Source of the DNA: Hymenobacter rigui
GTDB lineage: Bacteria > Bacteroidota > Bacteroidia > Cytophagales > Hymenobacteraceae
DNA length: 64,000 nucleotides
Assembly: GCF_003944715.1 (NCBI RefSeq)
Contig: NZ_RWIT01000009.1
Span: forward strand, 123,001 to 187,000
Direction: 5' to 3'
Numbering within the stretch: position 1 is the stretch's first letter; every line of letters begins with the position of its first letter. Below, piece by piece: positions 26,338 through 35,987 of this stretch. The translations under genes and the position numbers were made by a program. The notes beneath the pieces were generated by a model, which was not told the DNA's origin, did no database searches, and worked only from the letters and a program-made list of their open reading frames with translations.

Positions 26338-27212
26338 CGCCGGGCCTTGTACACCTTAATGTAGTCGATGATAAAGGCGCTCTGGCGCTGGCCCGGCACG
26401 CCGCCCGGCCAAGTATCCGGCAAGGCGAAGTTGTTGACGGCCTGATTGGCAATGATATCTACCGGGGCAGGGTAGGTAGGAATTTCCGAGGCCGGCACCG
26501 TACGCAGCCACTTCCGGTCCAGGTAATAGGTTACGGCTTCCTTGGTCCAGACCACGGAAAACGTGTGGAAGCCCTGCATCAGGTCGGTAGGGCCTGGGTA
26601 GGTGTAGCGGAAACCCTTAGCCCGGTACGGGGTTGATTTGGTGCTGTAGTGAATGTTGTTGGACGCCTCGCGCGGGTCACCGCCCTCAAACACGTCAATT
26701 TCGGTAGGCCCGGCGTACAGCCAGAACGCTGGCCAGGTACCCAGGCCGCCGCCCAGCTTGCACCGGATTTCAAACAGCCCCAGCTCGAAGCCCCGGTTGC
26801 CGGGCCAGCGGGATGTGTCGCCCAGCGCCGTATTGGTAGGAAAGTCAGAGCGCAGGTCAATCCAGCCCGATTCGTAGTGCAACAGCTTGGTGGTGTCGCG
26901 GCCATCCGTGGTTTTGAACGGGTAGGTGATGGGGGCCGGCAGGGGACGGGCAATCAGGTGCAGCGTGCCATCGTGCAGTTCCACGTTGCGGCTGTCGTAG
27001 TACTGGTCTTCGGTGGGGTTGCCAACCAGCGTCCGTTCGTTGTCGGGCGTGAATTTCCAGGGTGAGCGGGCCTCCATGTCCGCCACGCTGCGGTAGGTAT
27101 CGAAATCATCCTGAAACACCAGCTGCCAGTTGCGGTAGCGGAGCGGCTTCTGGGCCTGTACCGTGAACTGAACGGTCTGAAGCAGGATAAGCAGGGCAAG
27201 CAGCTTCTTCAT
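26334..27212 (-). CDS. Secreted glycoside hydrolase family 16 enzyme
   Basis: The 292-residue product has a signal peptide (MKKLLALLILLQTVQFTVQA). The catalytic motif is EIDVFE, inside AGPTEIDVFEGGDP, with nucleophile and acid/base Glu separated by Asp as in GH16. Upstream residues FQDDFDTYRS and PGNRGFELGLFEIRCKL fit the laminarinase/endoglucanase beta-jelly roll. It would cut beta-1,3(4)-glucan, agarose or a similar galactan; the subgroup cannot be told by eye. It is not next to the SusCD pair (13 kb away), so a shared pathway is not supported. Confidence 0.92.
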   Translation of the reverse strand: MKKLLALLILLQTVQFTVQAQKPLRYRNWQLVFQDDFDTYRSVADMEARSPWKFTPDNERTLVGNPTEDQYYDSRNVELHDGTLHLIARPLPAPITYPFKTTDGRDTTKLLHYESGWIDLRSDFPTNTALGDTSRWPGNRGFELGLFEIRCKLGGGLGTWPAFWLYAGPTEIDVFEGGDPREASNNIHYSTKSTPYRAKGFRYTYPGPTDLMQGFHTFSVVWTKEAVTYYLDRKWLRTVPASEIPTYPAPVDIIANQAVNNFALPDTWPGGVPGQRQSAFIIDYIKVYKARR

Positions 27213-27321
27213 AAGGATAACGGGAACTGCTGGCTCTAACGCAGAAGAAAGCAGAAAAGGTATTGCGCACCAGCGGCACAACGGACTGTGGCCGTCAGCC
27301 GCTGCCAAACCAATACCCACG

Positions 27322-27358
27322 CAAACGGGCGGCCTCCCTGCCGGAAGCCGCCCGTTTG
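27322..27358 (-). terminator. Hairpin terminator after the astacin-like gene
   Basis: CAAACGGGCGGC and GCCGCCCGTTTG form a perfect 12-bp stem with a 13-nt loop, 25 bp beyond the stop at 27383. Confidence 0.75.
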
Positions 27359-27382
27359 GGTAGCGCCAATGCGCTGTTCTGG

Positions 27383-28231
27383 TTAGTACATGGCGTCGAT
27401 GCCCGATTTGTCGCCGGCGGAGAGGCCGGTGCGCTGGATGTTGAAGGTGGAGCCGTCCTTCTTCACAATGGTGGGCTGGCCGTTGGAAGAGAAGGAGAAC
27501 GAGCCGTACATCATAATCGAGCCAAAATCCAGTACGCCAAAGTCGGTGCCGGAGTAGCCCAGGGCCGAATACTTAGTGAAGTTGCCCTCGTAGCCCGACT
27601 GGATGTTCTGGGTGAGAATAGTCACGTAGTTGTCCCGGTCGGTGCGGGTCTGCTCATGAAACAGGCCCAGCGCGTGCCCGATTTCGTGGATGGTGTTGCC
27701 CGTGGTGCAGCCCGAAGCCAAGTTAACGTACTGCCGGCCACCCACCATGCCAATGTTGGAGGAGCAGCCTGAGCCTACCCGGAACGTCACATAGTTGCTC
27801 TGGGTAGTACGCTGCACGAAGCGGATAGGCGAGTTGGCCTGCCAGTGGGCAATGGCGTCGGTTACGCGGTTCTGGCTGGGCAGGGCAGCATCGATAGTGT
27901 AGTACACCACGGCCGAAGGCCAGCGGCCGGTTGTACGGCCGGCACTACCGGGGCGCTGCTGGCCCTGAGCTGCGGCTACCTGTTCTGCCGTCAGCAGAAT
28001 ATCCCCCTCGTACACCTTCTCCCCGTTGATTTCCTGATACGTGATGGGGGATCCGCTGAACTCACCGGTTTTGGTTTCGCCCGTCTGGCCGGGGTAGGCT
28101 TCTTCGGCTCTGGCCTCCTGCGTCTGGGTCAGCTGGGCCGGCTGGCTTTCGTTGTCCCTATTGCAACTTGTTAAAGAAATAGTGCCAAAAAACACCAAGG
28201 CTGCGGCGGCTGAAAATTGAGTTTTGTGCAT
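27383..28231 (-). CDS. Astacin-like (M12A) metallopeptidase lipoprotein
   Basis: The 282-residue product has a lipoprotein signal ending in SLTSC, with Cys at about residue 23. The zinc motif HEIGHALGLFHEQTRTDRD matches the long astacin signature HExxHxxGxxHExxRxDRD. The Met-turn SIMMYGSFSF follows with its Tyr ligand. The propeptide is about 70 residues. Astacins cut proteins broadly; in Bacteroidota they may act on host or prey proteins. The C-terminal tail (GLSAGDKSGIDAMY) is typical of the family. The gene is monocistronic. Confidence 0.94.
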   Translation of the reverse strand: MHKTQFSAAAALVFFGTISLTSCNRDNESQPAQLTQTQEARAEEAYPGQTGETKTGEFSGSPITYQEINGEKVYEGDILLTAEQVAAAQGQQRPGSAGRTTGRWPSAVVYYTIDAALPSQNRVTDAIAHWQANSPIRFVQRTTQSNYVTFRVGSGCSSNIGMVGGRQYVNLASGCTTGNTIHEIGHALGLFHEQTRTDRDNYVTILTQNIQSGYEGNFTKYSALGYSGTDFGVLDFGSIMMYGSFSFSSNGQPTIVKKDGSTFNIQRTGLSAGDKSGIDAMY

Positions 28232-28501
28232 GTTGTGTAGGTTTTGGTTGTGGATGCCTGAATAACGTGTATCGGAAAAGAAATATTTCCATGCACGAGG
28301 TGTAAAATTCGGGCACCATCAGTAAGGCTGCCTCAAACGTGGTGTGCAGGCAACAGGCCCGGTATAAGTGCAATGAGTCTTGCATGGCAACCGTTACCTG
28401 GAAGAACTTACAAAAACTACCTGATGTACAACTAAAAATCAGTTATGGCATAGAATTTGGGCTTGACTTGGGAACTTATCTATCCTTTCCCGATTCACGC
28501 C

Positions 28502-28663
28502 ATGAAATCCTTACTATTCCTCGCCCTTTCTGCCGTTCTGCTTTCCTCCTGCGCCCGAGACCAGGAGTTTTCCTCGCCTGCCGTAGTGCCTCCGGCCGGT
28601 AAGGAATACGTAGAGCTTCCCGCCGATAATGCAGAGCCACTACCGGTTGCTGATAAAGTGTAA
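28502..28663 (+). CDS. Small lipoprotein (53 aa)
   Basis: The ATG at 28502 begins a clear lipoprotein signal, MKSLLFLALSAVLLSSCARD, with the lipidated Cys at residue 17. The mature part is only 37 residues, acidic and Pro-rich (VELPADNAEPLPVADKV). I recognise no family. A weak terminator-like hairpin with a U-run follows within 10 bp, and there is a 270-bp A+T-richer gap upstream shared with the divergent astacin-like gene, where I see no other feature. Confidence 0.65.
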   Translation: MKSLLFLALSAVLLSSCARDQEFSSPAVVPPAGKEYVELPADNAEPLPVADKV

Positions 28664-28668
28664 ATCAG

Positions 28669-28696
28669 ACTGCTCAGTTTCTCAGGCAGTTTTTTT
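28669..28696 (+). terminator. Weak Rho-independent terminator
   Basis: ACTGC and GCAGT pair around a 12-nt loop and are followed by seven T. The stem is short but the U-run and position, just after the stop at 28663, support it. Confidence 0.55.
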
Positions 28697-28869
28697 AAGC
28701 TGATTCGTGCCGGTTAGCGGCTACCTGCTAAGTTTCCGGCTGTGCCGCCGGGCTCTTACGTAAGCAGGAGCCCGGTGCTGCGTTTGGGGTGGGGCTCAGT
28801 GCGGTTTTGTATATTCGGGAAGAGGCCGGTAGCCGCCGGCTTGCTCGTCACCGGCTTCGTGCGCCTCCG

Positions 28870-29700
28870 ATGCTACTCAACGAAATCAAGCCCGCCGCTC
28901 ACCTGGCCGAAGTCGTCCGGCTCTACCGCCTCATCGACTTCCGATTTCCGGCCGGCACGCACATTCCGCCCAAGCACTACTCGCCCCGGCCGGAGCAGTG
29001 CCTGCAGTTCTACCCCCGCGACCCGGAAACCGTGCGCTACCCAGGCAGCGGGCCCGGTATCGGCGGTACGCCGGCGGTGCTCACGGGCCAGCACACGCTG
29101 CTGAGCACGCGGCAGGTGGGGGCCGATTTTCTGAGCGTGCAGGTAGTGTTTCAGCCCGGCGGGCTGTACCGGCTGCTGGGCCTGCCCATGACGGAGCTGG
29201 TAAACCAGTACCTGGATGCGGAGCAGGTGCTGGGCCCCGGCGTGCGGGAAGTGTGCGAGCAGCTGGCCGCCGCGCCCTCGTACGCGGCCATGGTGCGGGT
29301 GGTGGAGCAGTTCCTGACCCGGCTGCTGCGCCGGGCGCGGCCCGCCCCGCCGGGCCTCGACCAGGTGACCCGACTCATGCTCCACGAAAACGCGCCCGCC
29401 AGCGTCGACTGGTTTGCCCGGGAAAGCTGCCTGTGCCACCGGCAGTTCGACCGGCGGTTCCGGGAGCGGGTGGGCATTGCCCCCAAGCAGTTTCTGCAGA
29501 TTGTGCGCTTTGATCGGGCCTACCGCCTCAAAAATCGATGTCCGCAGCTCGACTGGCTGTCGGTGGCCCTGTACTGCGGCTACCACGACTACCAGCACCT
29601 CGCCAAGGACTATAAGGAGCTGACCGGCTACACGCCGGTGCAGTTCTGGGCCCTCGATAACCAAGCCCCCGAGCGGGCGTTCGGAGAAGCCGAAACGTGA
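28870..29700 (+). CDS. AraC-family transcriptional regulator with DUF6597-like N-terminal domain
   Basis: The 276-residue product starts at the ATG at 28870 (MLLNEIKPAAHLAEVVRLYR). The N-terminal part (HIPPKHYSPRPEQCLQFYPR) looks like the ligand-sensing DUF6597 domain frequent in Bacteroidota AraC regulators. The C-terminal domain has the two AraC helix-turn-helices: SVDWFARESCLCHRQFDRRF and LDWLSVALYCGYHDYQHLAK. The ligand is unknown. The cupin gene follows 75 bp downstream in the same direction and carries its own promoter-like box, so regulator and cupin may be functionally linked. Confidence 0.92.
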   Translation: MLLNEIKPAAHLAEVVRLYRLIDFRFPAGTHIPPKHYSPRPEQCLQFYPRDPETVRYPGSGPGIGGTPAVLTGQHTLLSTRQVGADFLSVQVVFQPGGLYRLLGLPMTELVNQYLDAEQVLGPGVREVCEQLAAAPSYAAMVRVVEQFLTRLLRRARPAPPGLDQVTRLMLHENAPASVDWFARESCLCHRQFDRRFRERVGIAPKQFLQIVRFDRAYRLKNRCPQLDWLSVALYCGYHDYQHLAKDYKELTGYTPVQFWALDNQAPERAFGEAET

Positions 29701-29749
29701 GTGCGGCGGAATGTCCGGTTTTTACCACTACGCGGGGTAGGGTGGGGGC

Positions 29750-29757
29750 TAGGTTTG
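29750..29757 (+). promoter_or_regulatory. Bacteroidota -7 promoter box
   Basis: TAGGTTTG matches the Bacteroidota -7 consensus TAnnTTTG exactly. It lies 18 bp upstream of the cupin ATG at 29776. I see no good TTG at the -33 position, so it rests on the -7 match alone. Confidence 0.5.
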
Positions 29758-29775
29758 CAGAAAACCTCCAATACT

Positions 29776-30333
29776 ATGAAACGCAAGCACTTTCTGCAGA
29801 CTACCTTGGCCGCCCTGCCGGCCCTGTTCCTGGCCAAAGCCGGCCTGGGCGCCCCCGCTTCTTCCGCCACCTCCGAGCCGTTCGTGGTACGGGCCGGCAA
29901 CAGCCGCTTCGGGGAGCACCTCAAGTACCGCGGCCAGCACCCCAACGACGTGGTCATCTCCCGCCGCGACACGGCCGATGCGCTGAGCGTCTTCGCCTAC
30001 ACGGGCTACGCCAAAATCGGCCCCTCCCTGCACGTGCACCTGCACCAGGACGAGTGGTTTTACGTGCTGGCCGGCCACTACCGCTTCGTGGTGGGCGACC
30101 GGCAGGAGGAGCTGCACCCCGGCGACACCATCTTCCTGCCCCGCACCATTCCGCACAGCTGGCTCCAGCTCAGCGACCAGGGCCAGCTACTCTACGCCGT
30201 GCAGCCAGCCGGCACACTGGAAGAGTTCTTCAAAGAAATGGACGCCGTGAAAGCCCCACTATCCGCTGAGGAAGCCCAGCAAATCCACCGCCGCCACGGC
30301 ATGAAAATCGTAGGCCCGCCGCTGACGCTGTAG
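29776..30333 (+). CDS. Exported cupin-domain protein
   Basis: The 185-residue product begins MKRKHFLQTTLAALPALFLA, a signal peptide with a Tat-like KRKHFLQ motif. One cupin domain shows both motifs: HVHLHQDEWFYVLAGHYRFV and PGDTIFLPRTIPHSW, with three His and one Glu as metal ligands. Export of a cupin suggests an enzyme such as an oxygenase or isomerase, or a sugar-binding protein. The upstream AraC regulator is in the same direction. The stop is followed within 10 bp by the first REP copy. Confidence 0.88.
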   Translation: MKRKHFLQTTLAALPALFLAKAGLGAPASSATSEPFVVRAGNSRFGEHLKYRGQHPNDVVISRRDTADALSVFAYTGYAKIGPSLHVHLHQDEWFYVLAGHYRFVVGDRQEELHPGDTIFLPRTIPHSWLQLSDQGQLLYAVQPAGTLEEFFKEMDAVKAPLSAEEAQQIHRRHGMKIVGPPLTL

Positions 30334-30339
30334 TTACGC

Positions 30340-30489
30340 GCAGTCGCTCGGCTATGCCGAGTGACGACTATGCTCAAGCAACTGTGCTGCGCGCGCTTGC
30401 TCACATACTGCGCAGTTTGGCGCGGGCGGATTCGGGGCACAGCCCCTCAGGCGTAGGCCTCACTCGGCACAGCCGAGCGAGTGCGGCGA
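30340..30489. repeat. REP/BIME copy 1 flanking the RAYT gene
   Basis: This 150-bp unit starts GCAGTCGCTCGGCTATGCCG and ends CGAGCGAGTGCGGCGA. Several hairpins sit inside: CTCGGC-TAT-GCCGAG, GGGGCACAGCCCC and CACTCGGC with GCCGAGCGAGTG. It is a direct repeat of 31134-31283 with about 10% differences. The two bracket the RAYT gene, as is typical for REP elements mobilised by that transposase. Confidence 0.9.
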
Positions 30490-30532
30490 CAGTGCGACCT
30501 GCGCGCGCCAGTGGCCTTCGAAATATCGGCTG

Positions 30533-31063
30533 CTAGAGTGGCAGCATTTGCAACGGACTAAAGTAACAGGCGCTGCTGAGTGGATAATGCTCCGGTGCGG
30601 TTACCAGACCAGCCGCCACCGGGTTGTTATGGATGTACTCTACTTTCTGTTGGATGACTGCGGGTGTCCAGAGGGCAATGGGATAGGTAGTCTTTTGCCA
30701 GAACATATACTGCTCGTTCTGGCGCTGGGGGCGGGCATAGTAGGCAAAAAGCCGCATCATCCATTCACGGCGGCTCTCGTGCTCATTTTCGGCAATGGCT
30801 TTGAGTAGCTGGCGGGCGGTATGGGCCTTCAGGTCACGGAGTACGTCACTGAGGTTACCTTCCGTGCGGGCCGCAATTAAATGCACATGGCTGCTCATCA
30901 CCACGTAGGCGTACAACTCCAGGCTCTTGTGCTGCTGGCAGTAGCGCAGACTGTCGATGATGATTTGTGTGTACTGCGGCCGGATGAATACGTCCACCCA
31001 ACCCACAACTGTCAGGGTCAGGAAAAACAGGCCACCCGGATAGGTTTTGCGCAGTTCGGACAT
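30533..31063 (-). CDS. REP-associated tyrosine transposase (Y1/HUH family)
   Basis: The 176-residue product starts at the ATG at 31063 (MSELRKTYPGGLFFLTLTVV). A longer frame up to 31234 runs into the REP repeat and is not native sequence. The HUH motif is SSHVHLI, and the catalytic Tyr lies in QKVEYIHNNPVAAGLV. This family of single-strand transposases moves REP sequences. The gene has REP copies on both sides, which is the classical RAYT arrangement. It is intact, so it could still be active. Confidence 0.93.
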   Translation of the reverse strand: MSELRKTYPGGLFFLTLTVVGWVDVFIRPQYTQIIIDSLRYCQQHKSLELYAYVVMSSHVHLIAARTEGNLSDVLRDLKAHTARQLLKAIAENEHESRREWMMRLFAYYARPQRQNEQYMFWQKTTYPIALWTPAVIQQKVEYIHNNPVAAGLVTAPEHYPLSSACYFSPLQMLPL

Positions 31064-31133
31064 ATAGAAAAGGTAGTACACGCAACGAATAACTTCTACC
31101 CACAAGGCAGTCTTGCCGCATGCAGCCGCTTTT

Positions 31134-31283
31134 GCAGTCGCTCGGCTATGCCGAGTGACGACTACGCCCAAGCAGCTGTGCTGCGCGCGCCTGCTTACAT
31201 GTTGCGCGGGTTGGCGCGGGCGGATTCGGGGCATAGCCCCTCAAGCGTAGTGCTCACTCGGCACAGCCGAGCGAGTGCGGCGA
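31134..31283. repeat. REP/BIME copy 2 flanking the RAYT gene
   Basis: This is a 150-bp near-copy of 30340-30489 in the same orientation. It shares the internal hairpins CTCGGC-TAT-GCCGAG and GGGGCATAGCCCC. It lies 70 bp upstream of the RAYT start, so the RAYT promoter lies in or beside this repeat. Read in one frame the repeat gives MPRIRPRQPAQHV, a chance peptide that also appears at copy 1. Confidence 0.9.
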
Positions 31284-31311
31284 GGAGAGTGTCAGAGACT
31301 CGTACAAGACA

Positions 31312-31347
31312 AAACCCCGCGCCGGCCTTACAGCCAACGCGGGGTTT
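31312..31347 (-). terminator. Terminator after the isocitrate dehydrogenase gene
   Basis: AAACCCCGCG and CGCGGGGTTT form a 10-bp stem with a 16-nt loop, 29 bp beyond the stop at 31377. Only short U-runs flank it. Confidence 0.75.
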
Positions 31348-31376
31348 CCAGTGGTTGATTGGCTAGTGCCAAGCTA

Positions 31377-32639
<1,263 letters not shown>

Positions 32640-32691
32640 TGTTGAAAAGGTACTTAGGTACTATAGGGTTGTAGTTGAGTGGGGCCGCCCC

Positions 32692-32786
32692 GTCATCCTG
32701 AGCGGAGCGAAGGACCTTATCACGTTGGCTAGTCGTTGAACAACTTGTTCTGACGTGGTAAGGTCCTTCGCTCCGCTCAGGATGAC
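32692..32786. repeat. Intergenic palindrome (GTCATCCTGAGC type)
   Basis: Arms at 32692-32725 and 32753-32786 are 34-bp complements with one mismatch. The arms begin GTCATCCTGAGCGGAGCGAA. The repeat fills most of the 155-bp gap between icd and the M16 gene and may act as terminator for the latter. Confidence 0.85.
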
Positions 32787-32794
32787 AGGCGGCG

Positions 32795-35700
32795 TCAGTA
32801 CCCGAAAATCTCTTTCAGGGTAAGTTGCTGGACCTGGCCGTACTTGGCCAGTTCCTTGAAATTGAGGCGGTCTTTGCTGCCGATGACCAGGATGGTCTGG
32901 GGCTGGCCTTTCACGCGGGCCTGCTGGAATTTGAGCAGGTCCTGGAAGCTCATGTTAGGCGTCTGCTCGTACACGTCGCGGCGCAGGTCGTAGTCGAGGC
33001 CCAGGCGCTTGGCCCGCTCGTAGCTGAACAGGATGTCCGACTTGGTGATGCGCTCCGTGGCAATGCTGTTGCGGATGGCGTCCTTGGCGATTTGCAGGTT
33101 AGCCTCGGCGGCGGGCATATCGTTGAGCAGGGTGTTCATGCCGGCCATGGCCTCGGGCAGCTTGTCGCTCTGGGTGCCGATGTAGCTGAGGTTGTAGGAG
33201 CTGCGGCCGGCCTTATCGGCCGAGGCAAAGCGCGAGGAAGCCGAGTAGGCCAGGGCCTTCGACTCGCGCAGTTCCTGAAACACGATGCTGCCCATGCTGC
33301 CCCCGAAGTACTCGTTGTAGAGGCTGGTGGTGGGCACCAGGCCCTTGTCGTACACGGGGCCTTTGCTCAGGAACAGGATTTCGGCCTGCACCATGTTGTA
33401 ATCCACCCAGTATACTTTGCGGTCCGTCAGCGGCTGCTCAGCAAAGTCCTTGGTGGCTGGGGCAGGGGTGAGCTTGGCAGGTACGCGGTGCAGTTGATTT
33501 AAGGTATTTACGATACCTGTAGCCGATTCCCATTCCCGTCGTCCTTTCTCGTCACCGTTAGTGGAAACAGTTGCAGTGGCTATTCCCTCCACTTTACGCG
33601 GTCCGTAGTACAGCACCCGGTGCTGGTAGGTCGGGAGCTTCTGGATGAGGCTGGTGAGCTGCTCGGGCTTCAGGGCCTTTAGCTCTTTCTCGCTCAGCTG
33701 GCTGGTGAAGGGGTTTTTCGCGCCGTACTTGGCGTAGTTCACCAGGGCCTGGTTCAGAATCACGCCTTTGTTGAGCTTGGCATCCTGACGGGCTTTCAGC
33801 ACGCCAGCAACCATGTTCTGCAACGCCGCCGCGTCGGGCTTGGGCGCGGCCAGCAGGCTCTCAAACAATTGCAGTGCCTGCTCAAAGTTGCTGTCGAGGC
33901 CAGAGAGGCTCACGTAGGTGCGGTCCTGGCCGCTTTGTACGGCGAAGGAGCAGCCCAGCTTGTAGAACTCCTGCTGGAGCTGGGCGGCGGTGTACTTGCC
34001 GGTGCCCAGGTACTGCAGGTAGTCGGTGGCGAGGCCCAGTTTGGGGTCGTTGTTCGTGCCCAAATCGAGCACGTAGTACAGGTTGAAGAGGTTATTTTCT
34101 TCGTTGTGGGTGTAGTACACCGGCACGCCCGAGGCCAGCTTGGTCTCCTGAATGTCCTTTTTGTAATCGAGGAACACCGGCTGCAAAGCGGGGGAGGACT
34201 TGGCCGTTACCTGCTTGTAGAAGTCGGAGGCCACCTCGCGGTTCACGGGCACGGGCGTAATGGCGGGCTTCACCACCTTCACCTTGTTGGGGTCCTGGCC
34301 GGTGCGCTTGTACACCAGGGCGTAGCCGGGGCCGTAGTACTGGTTGGCCACGCGCATCACTTCCTCCTTGGTAATGGTGCCGAAGTCGTCCGTCTGCTTG
34401 AGGTAGTCCTTCCAGTCCGCGCGGGCCACGAAGGCGGCCACGAAGGCACCGGCGCGGGCCTCGTTGCTTTCGTAACTCTTGGTACGTTGCAGCTGCTCGT
34501 TGTTGATGATGGCCGGAATCAGCCACTCCGGGAAGTTGCCCTGCTTCACCTTGTTCAGCTCACTCAGCAGCAGGTCGCGCACCTGCTCCAGCTTCTGGCC
34601 CTGGCGGGGCGTGGCGTAGAGGATGTGCGAGGAGTAGTCGTTGTTGATGTCGGTAAACGAGGCGGCGCTCAGCACGGCCTGCTTCTGGTTCAGGTCGAGG
34701 TCAATCAACCCGGCCTGACCGTTGCTCAGGATCTTGTCAATCATGCGCAGCACCAGCGCCTCACGGGTATTGGTGCCGGGCAGGCGGAAGCCGAGCATCA
34801 CGTTTTCGGCATCAGGACCCAGCACCTGCTTCACGATGGGCGCGGTAATGGGCGCTTCCTGGGCGGGCGTGAAGGATGGCACCGGCTTGGGCTGCAGCTT
34901 GCCGAAATATTGGTCAATTACCCGGATGGTCTGGTCGTAGTCCAGGTCACCGCTCAGGCACAGGGCTACGTTGTTGGGCACGTAGTACTGGCCGAAATAC
35001 TTCTTGATTTCGGTAATGGACGGGTTCTGCAGGTGGTCGATGGTCCCGATGGTGGTCTGGGTGCCGTACTCGTGCTTCTGGTAGAGGCTGGCGCTCAGGG
35101 CCTCGTATTCCTTGCGGAAGTCGGAGTCGAGGCCGCGGTTTTTCTCCTCGTACACGGCCTCCAGCTCGGTGTGGAACAGGCGCGGCACCATCTCGCCGAG
35201 GCGCTCGGCCTGCACGGCGGCCCATTTCTCCAGCTGGTTGCTCGGAATGTCCTCCTGGTACACCGTCTGCTCCACAGAGGTGTAGGCGTTGGAACCCTTG
35301 GCCCCGATGGCGCCCATCACCTTGTCGTACTCGTTGGCCACAGCGTATTTGGCCGCCACGCCCGAAATCGAGTCGATCTGGTGGTAAGTGCGCTTACGGG
35401 CGGCGGGGTCGTTGCGCTGGGCGCGGTACTGCTCGTAGAGGGCCTCAATCTTGTCCAGCTCCACTTTCTCGGCAGCCCAGTTCTGGGTGCCCAGCCGCGA
35501 GGTGCCTTTGAACACCATGTGCTCCAGGTAGTGAGCCAGGCCGGTAGCAGTGCTGGGGTCATTTTTGGAGCCGGCCCGCACGGCCAGGTAGGTCTGAATG
35601 CGGGGGGCGTCCTTGTAGTCGGAGAGGTAAACGGTCAGGCCGTTATCGAGAGTGTAGATGCGGGCCTTGAGCGGGTCGCCTTCCACCATCTGGTAGCGGT

Positions 35701-35839
35701 ATTCCTTCTGCTGCGGGGCCGGGGCGGCGGCGGTTTCGGTAGGTGCTACCGGAGTGGTAGCAGCCGGCTTACTGGTCTGGCACTGAGTAAGACCGAGCGT
35801 CGCCAGGGCCGGAACGAGGAGCAGCAGAGGTTTTTTCAC
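32795..35839 (-). CDS. M16-family (insulinase-like) metallopeptidase lipoprotein
   Basis: The start is taken as the GTG at 35839, since it begins a lipoprotein signal (VKKPLLLLVPALATLGLTQC) and lies downstream of a consensus -7 box. The 1014-residue product has two M16 halves. The first has the inverted zinc motif HYLEH (AHYLEHMVFKGT) and the third ligand Glu in ELEAVYEEKNRG. The second half is catalytically degenerate, as usual. It would degrade peptides in the periplasm. Around residues 770-795 (about 33,500-33,590) an AT-richer insert, VSTNGDEKGRREWESATGIV, breaks the expected pattern. Confidence 0.92.
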   Translation of the reverse strand: MKKPLLLLVPALATLGLTQCQTSKPAATTPVAPTETAAAPAPQQKEYRYQMVEGDPLKARIYTLDNGLTVYLSDYKDAPRIQTYLAVRAGSKNDPSTATGLAHYLEHMVFKGTSRLGTQNWAAEKVELDKIEALYEQYRAQRNDPAARKRTYHQIDSISGVAAKYAVANEYDKVMGAIGAKGSNAYTSVEQTVYQEDIPSNQLEKWAAVQAERLGEMVPRLFHTELEAVYEEKNRGLDSDFRKEYEALSASLYQKHEYGTQTTIGTIDHLQNPSITEIKKYFGQYYVPNNVALCLSGDLDYDQTIRVIDQYFGKLQPKPVPSFTPAQEAPITAPIVKQVLGPDAENVMLGFRLPGTNTREALVLRMIDKILSNGQAGLIDLDLNQKQAVLSAASFTDINNDYSSHILYATPRQGQKLEQVRDLLLSELNKVKQGNFPEWLIPAIINNEQLQRTKSYESNEARAGAFVAAFVARADWKDYLKQTDDFGTITKEEVMRVANQYYGPGYALVYKRTGQDPNKVKVVKPAITPVPVNREVASDFYKQVTAKSSPALQPVFLDYKKDIQETKLASGVPVYYTHNEENNLFNLYYVLDLGTNNDPKLGLATDYLQYLGTGKYTAAQLQQEFYKLGCSFAVQSGQDRTYVSLSGLDSNFEQALQLFESLLAAPKPDAAALQNMVAGVLKARQDAKLNKGVILNQALVNYAKYGAKNPFTSQLSEKELKALKPEQLTSLIQKLPTYQHRVLYYGPRKVEGIATATVSTNGDEKGRREWESATGIVNTLNQLHRVPAKLTPAPATKDFAEQPLTDRKVYWVDYNMVQAEILFLSKGPVYDKGLVPTTSLYNEYFGGSMGSIVFQELRESKALAYSASSRFASADKAGRSSYNLSYIGTQSDKLPEAMAGMNTLLNDMPAAEANLQIAKDAIRNSIATERITKSDILFSYERAKRLGLDYDLRRDVYEQTPNMSFQDLLKFQQARVKGQPQTILVIGSKDRLNFKELAKYGQVQQLTLKEIFGY

Positions 35840-35882
35840 GGGAAAGCGGACGCGGAAAGCAGAGCGGGAAAAGGATAAGGGC

Positions 35883-35890
35883 CAAAGATA
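35883..35890 (-). promoter_or_regulatory. Bacteroidota -7 promoter box of the M16 gene
   Basis: On the minus strand TATCTTTG matches TAnnTTTG exactly. It lies 43 bp upstream of the chosen GTG start and downstream of another possible GTG at 35920, so it supports the later start. Confidence 0.55.
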
Positions 35891-35987
35891 GGCCGCCCCC
35901 CCGGGAATAAAAAGCGCCACTCAGGCCCCTCGCCCGCAAAGTGCGGAAAATTGCTTATGAGCGGATTACGGATTCTTTCGGACCGGG

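Noticed and set aside
31064..31234. 57-codon N-terminal extension of the RAYT gene
   Set aside because: Most of it is encoded by the REP repeat, and the same peptide (MPRIRPRQ) appears by the other REP copy, so it comes from the repeat and not from the protein.
33869..35878. Very long plus-strand open frame (669 codons) opposite the M16 gene
   Set aside because: It is antisense to a clear M16 peptidase and its product is rich in Val, Leu, Gly and His with no family pattern, as expected for the reverse of GC-rich coding DNA.
35840..35920. Upstream GTG start at 35920 for the M16 gene
   Set aside because: It would put the start before the -7 box and spoil the lipoprotein signal that begins at 35839.
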